In this document: positions 5,598 to 7,334 of the stretch, one piece after another | Numbering within the stretch: the stretch's first letter is position 1 | Layout: each line of letters starts with the position of its first letter | Source: JBBDNV01 sp040877415 | GTDB lineage: Bacteria > Planctomycetota > Planctomycetia > Pirellulales > PALSA-1355 | Direction: 5' to 3' | Length of the DNA: 7,334 bases | Assembly: GCA_040877415.1 (NCBI GenBank) | Contig: JBBDNV010000029.1 | Location: 1 to 7,334, forward strand | Position numbers and translations under genes: made by a program | Notes under the pieces: generated by a model | What the model was told of the DNA's origin: nothing | Databases searched by the model: none | Seen by the model: only the letters and a program-made list of their open reading frames with translations

Positions 5598-7334
5598 TTA
5601 GTCGACAAAGACGAACTCGTTGGCGGCCAAAAGCGCTTGGGCCAGTTCGTTCCATACGGCCGAACCCTCGCTCGCATGGCTGACAAACTCTTCGGCCCAG
5701 GCGAGCTCCAGAGCCTCGGGCTCGCGCCCGAAGGCGAGGCGATACATCCGGCTGATTTTTCCGGCCGCATCGCCCGCCGCCGCCACGTCGGGCCGGGCCA
5801 TCAGGTTTCCGGCCGCTTCGATTACGAGCGGATTGTTCATGAAAAACAGCGCCTGTTGCGGCACGGTCGTGAGCGGGCGCTGGGGGCTGGTCGCGTCGGG
5901 ATTCGGGAAATCAAACGTACGGAAGATGCCCGGCAGATTCAAGCGGTCGATATAGCCGTACATCGTGCGGCGCCTGGCGTGGGGCGAACAAATGTCCTTG
6001 ATTGGCTCTCCGCCGAGCGTCCGATCGAGCCGGCCGGCGACGGCGAGCAACGCGTCGCGCGTTGTCTCGAAATCGAGCCGGCGGCGATTCATCCGCCACA
6101 GCCAGGTGTTTTCGGGGTCGGCTTTCGCGCACTCGGGCCGCTCGTCGCTCGTCTGCCCGTATGTCGCCGAAAGGACGATCTGACGATGCAGCCATTTGAG
6201 GCTCCAGCCGTGCTCCATGAAGTTATGGGCCAGGTAGTCGACGAGCGCCGGATGCGTGGGCGGCTCGCTGCGCAGGCCGAAGTCGCTGGGCGTGCGCACC
6301 AGGGCCGAGCCAAAATGTTCGAGCCACACGCGATTGACGATGACCCGCGCGGTGAGCGGATTGGCGCGGTCGACGATCGCCCGGGCCAGCTCCAGCCGGC
6401 CGCTGCCTTGTGTGAAGGGAACCGGCGGACCGTCGCACAACACGCGCAGAAACTGCCGCGGCACGGGGCTGCCCAGGTTGTTCGGATTGCCGCGCTCGAA
6501 CACTCGGGCCTCGATCGGCTGGGGCAGATCTTCAAGCACCATCGCCCGGGGCGGCGCGGCGGGGCCGGTGGCGCGCCAATCTTCAATCGCCTTCAAGAGT
6601 TTCGTGCGTTCCTCTTGCGACGGCCGGTCGGGCAAGAGCGCCAGGGTGTTGATGTCGCTAGGGGCGAGGCCGGCCGGCGCGTCCGGGCCGTAGAAAATTT
6701 GGCGCAGGGCTTCCAGGTTGGCCTCGGCCAGCGCTTGGGGCGCGGGCTGCTTTGCGGCGCGGGCCCGCTCGAGCTCGGCATGCCACAGTTTGTCGGCGGC
6801 GGTGAGCAGCTCGTTGTAGACGCGCGCCGCGTCGGCCAGCTTATTCATCGGCTTGCCGAGAAACGCGCCGGCCACGAGCGGGTTGATCGGCCGCTCGGGC
6901 GTCGCCTCGGCGATGGCGCGCTGGACGGTCGCGGCAGCCTGGGCGGCGAAGTCCTTTTCCCCTAGCGCCGCCAAGGCGTTCCAGATGGCCAGCACCGGAT
7001 CGTGACGCTTTGCCGCGCGCGCGAGAAACGCCTGGTAGCGAATGATCATCGCGGGGTTCAGATCGTCGCCGTCGGCCAGCAGCATGTAATCGTCGGTCGG
7101 CGGTTTGTCGCGCATCGCGTGCGCGGTCAGCAGATATTCGCCGACCCTGGCGCGGGCCCCCTCGACCAGCTCGCGAAACTTCTTGTCGAGAAACTCCGTG
7201 AGCTGCCGCTCGCGCTCGGCCAGCTCCTTGGCAAACGCGGCGTAGGCTTCGGTCTGGGGCGGATCTTCGAACAACGGCGGCACCGTCGGCTCGACCGAGC
7301 TGGCCAGCACGCCGTACAGCGAATAGTAGTCGCG
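5598..7334 (-). CDS. DUF1549/DUF1553 (PSD1-type) protein, C-terminal part, 5' end outside the window
   Basis: The minus frame is open to the right edge, so only the last 578 residues are present. At the edge it reads RDYYSLYGVLASSVEP, the typical end of DUF1549, which shows that the GTG at 7310 is internal and not the start. The following segment (about residues 20-260 from that GTG) is a helical region with charged heptad-like stretches (FAKELAERERQLTEFLDKKF). Next comes the linker RGNPNNLGSPVPRQFL (273-288), then a full DUF1553 domain: LELARAIVDRANPLTARVIV (306-325), VNRVWLEHFG, LVRTPSDFGLRSEPPTHP, GWSLKWLHRQIVLSATYGQ, WRMNRRRLDFETTRDALLAV and a C-terminal AFGREP...LAQALLAANEFVFVD. Full-length relatives often carry a secretion signal and an N-terminal cytochrome c-like domain; neither can be checked here. 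Function is uncertain; it is thought to work with the DUF1501 partner downstream. Confidence 0.96.
   Translation of the reverse strand, partial: RDYYSLYGVLASSVEPTVPPLFEDPPQTEAYAAFAKELAERERQLTEFLDKKFRELVEGARARVGEYLLTAHAMRDKPPTDDYMLLADGDDLNPAMIIRYQAFLARAAKRHDPVLAIWNALAALGEKDFAAQAAATVQRAIAEATPERPINPLVAGAFLGKPMNKLADAARVYNELLTAADKLWHAELERARAAKQPAPQALAEANLEALRQIFYGPDAPAGLAPSDINTLALLPDRPSQEERTKLLKAIEDWRATGPAAPPRAMVLEDLPQPIEARVFERGNPNNLGSPVPRQFLRVLCDGPPVPFTQGSGRLELARAIVDRANPLTARVIVNRVWLEHFGSALVRTPSDFGLRSEPPTHPALVDYLAHNFMEHGWSLKWLHRQIVLSATYGQTSDERPECAKADPENTWLWRMNRRRLDFETTRDALLAVAGRLDRTLGGEPIKDICSPHARRRTMYGYIDRLNLPGIFRTFDFPNPDATSPQRPLTTVPQQALFFMNNPLVIEAAGNLMARPDVAAAGDAAGKISRMYRLAFGREPEALELAWAEEFVSHASEGSAVWNELAQALLAANEFVFVD

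Noticed and set aside
5637..6965. Plus-strand open frame of 442 codons
   Set aside because: Antisense to the DUF1553 gene, which shows conserved motifs throughout; the plus frame is repetitive in Arg, Gly and Ala and has no family features.
7308..7310. GTG at 7310 as the start of the DUF1553 protein
   Set aside because: The frame continues to the window edge and encodes the conserved DYYSLYGV segment of DUF1549, so the gene begins outside the window.

Overview
The window looks like chromosomal DNA of a planctomycete, most likely of the Pirellula/Rhodopirellula type. The main reason is the minus-strand pair at the right end: a DUF1549/DUF1553 (PSD1-type) protein directly followed by a Tat-exported DUF1501 protein, an arrangement that is highly expanded in Planctomycetes. 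No taxonomic marker gene is present, so this is an inference.

Left part (1-2535, plus strand): a compact array of what appear to be two polymorphic-toxin tips, each followed by a candidate immunity gene. Module 1 is a SitA6-like toxin tip (222-482) overlapping by one base a double-CXXCG protein resembling myxobacterial SitI6 immunity proteins (482-1477), here with an unusual HEAT-like C-terminal tail. Module 2 is an HNH-type toxin-like protein (1524-2039) followed 10 bases later by an acidic 161-residue candidate immunity protein (2050-2535). The first tip lacks its own secretion part and a convincing ribosome binding site. An open frame without start codons runs upstream of it, so it looks like a displaced or broken end of a larger toxin gene.

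Centre (2588-3876): a divergent pair sharing a 161-bp intergenic region. A group 1 truncated haemoglobin (minus) lies back to back with MddA, the membrane methanethiol S-methyltransferase that makes dimethyl sulfide (plus). Two short perfect inverted repeats lie in front of mddA and are candidate operators.

The gap at 3877-4044 separates the converging mddA and DUF1501 genes and holds two hairpins. One of them (CCCTCTCCC / GGGAGAGGG) resembles dispersed REP-like repeats.

Right part (4045-7334, minus strand): the DUF1553 protein, which runs off the right edge, is followed by the DUF1501 protein. A perfect 20-bp palindrome sits between them and confuses the choice of the DUF1501 start. These proteins are thought to act together outside the cytoplasm in planctomycete carbohydrate or sulfated-polymer metabolism, but the exact reaction is not established.

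The most interesting part is the stacked toxin/immunity array, especially the Sit-like pair outside myxobacteria. The haemoglobin/MddA divergon comes second.
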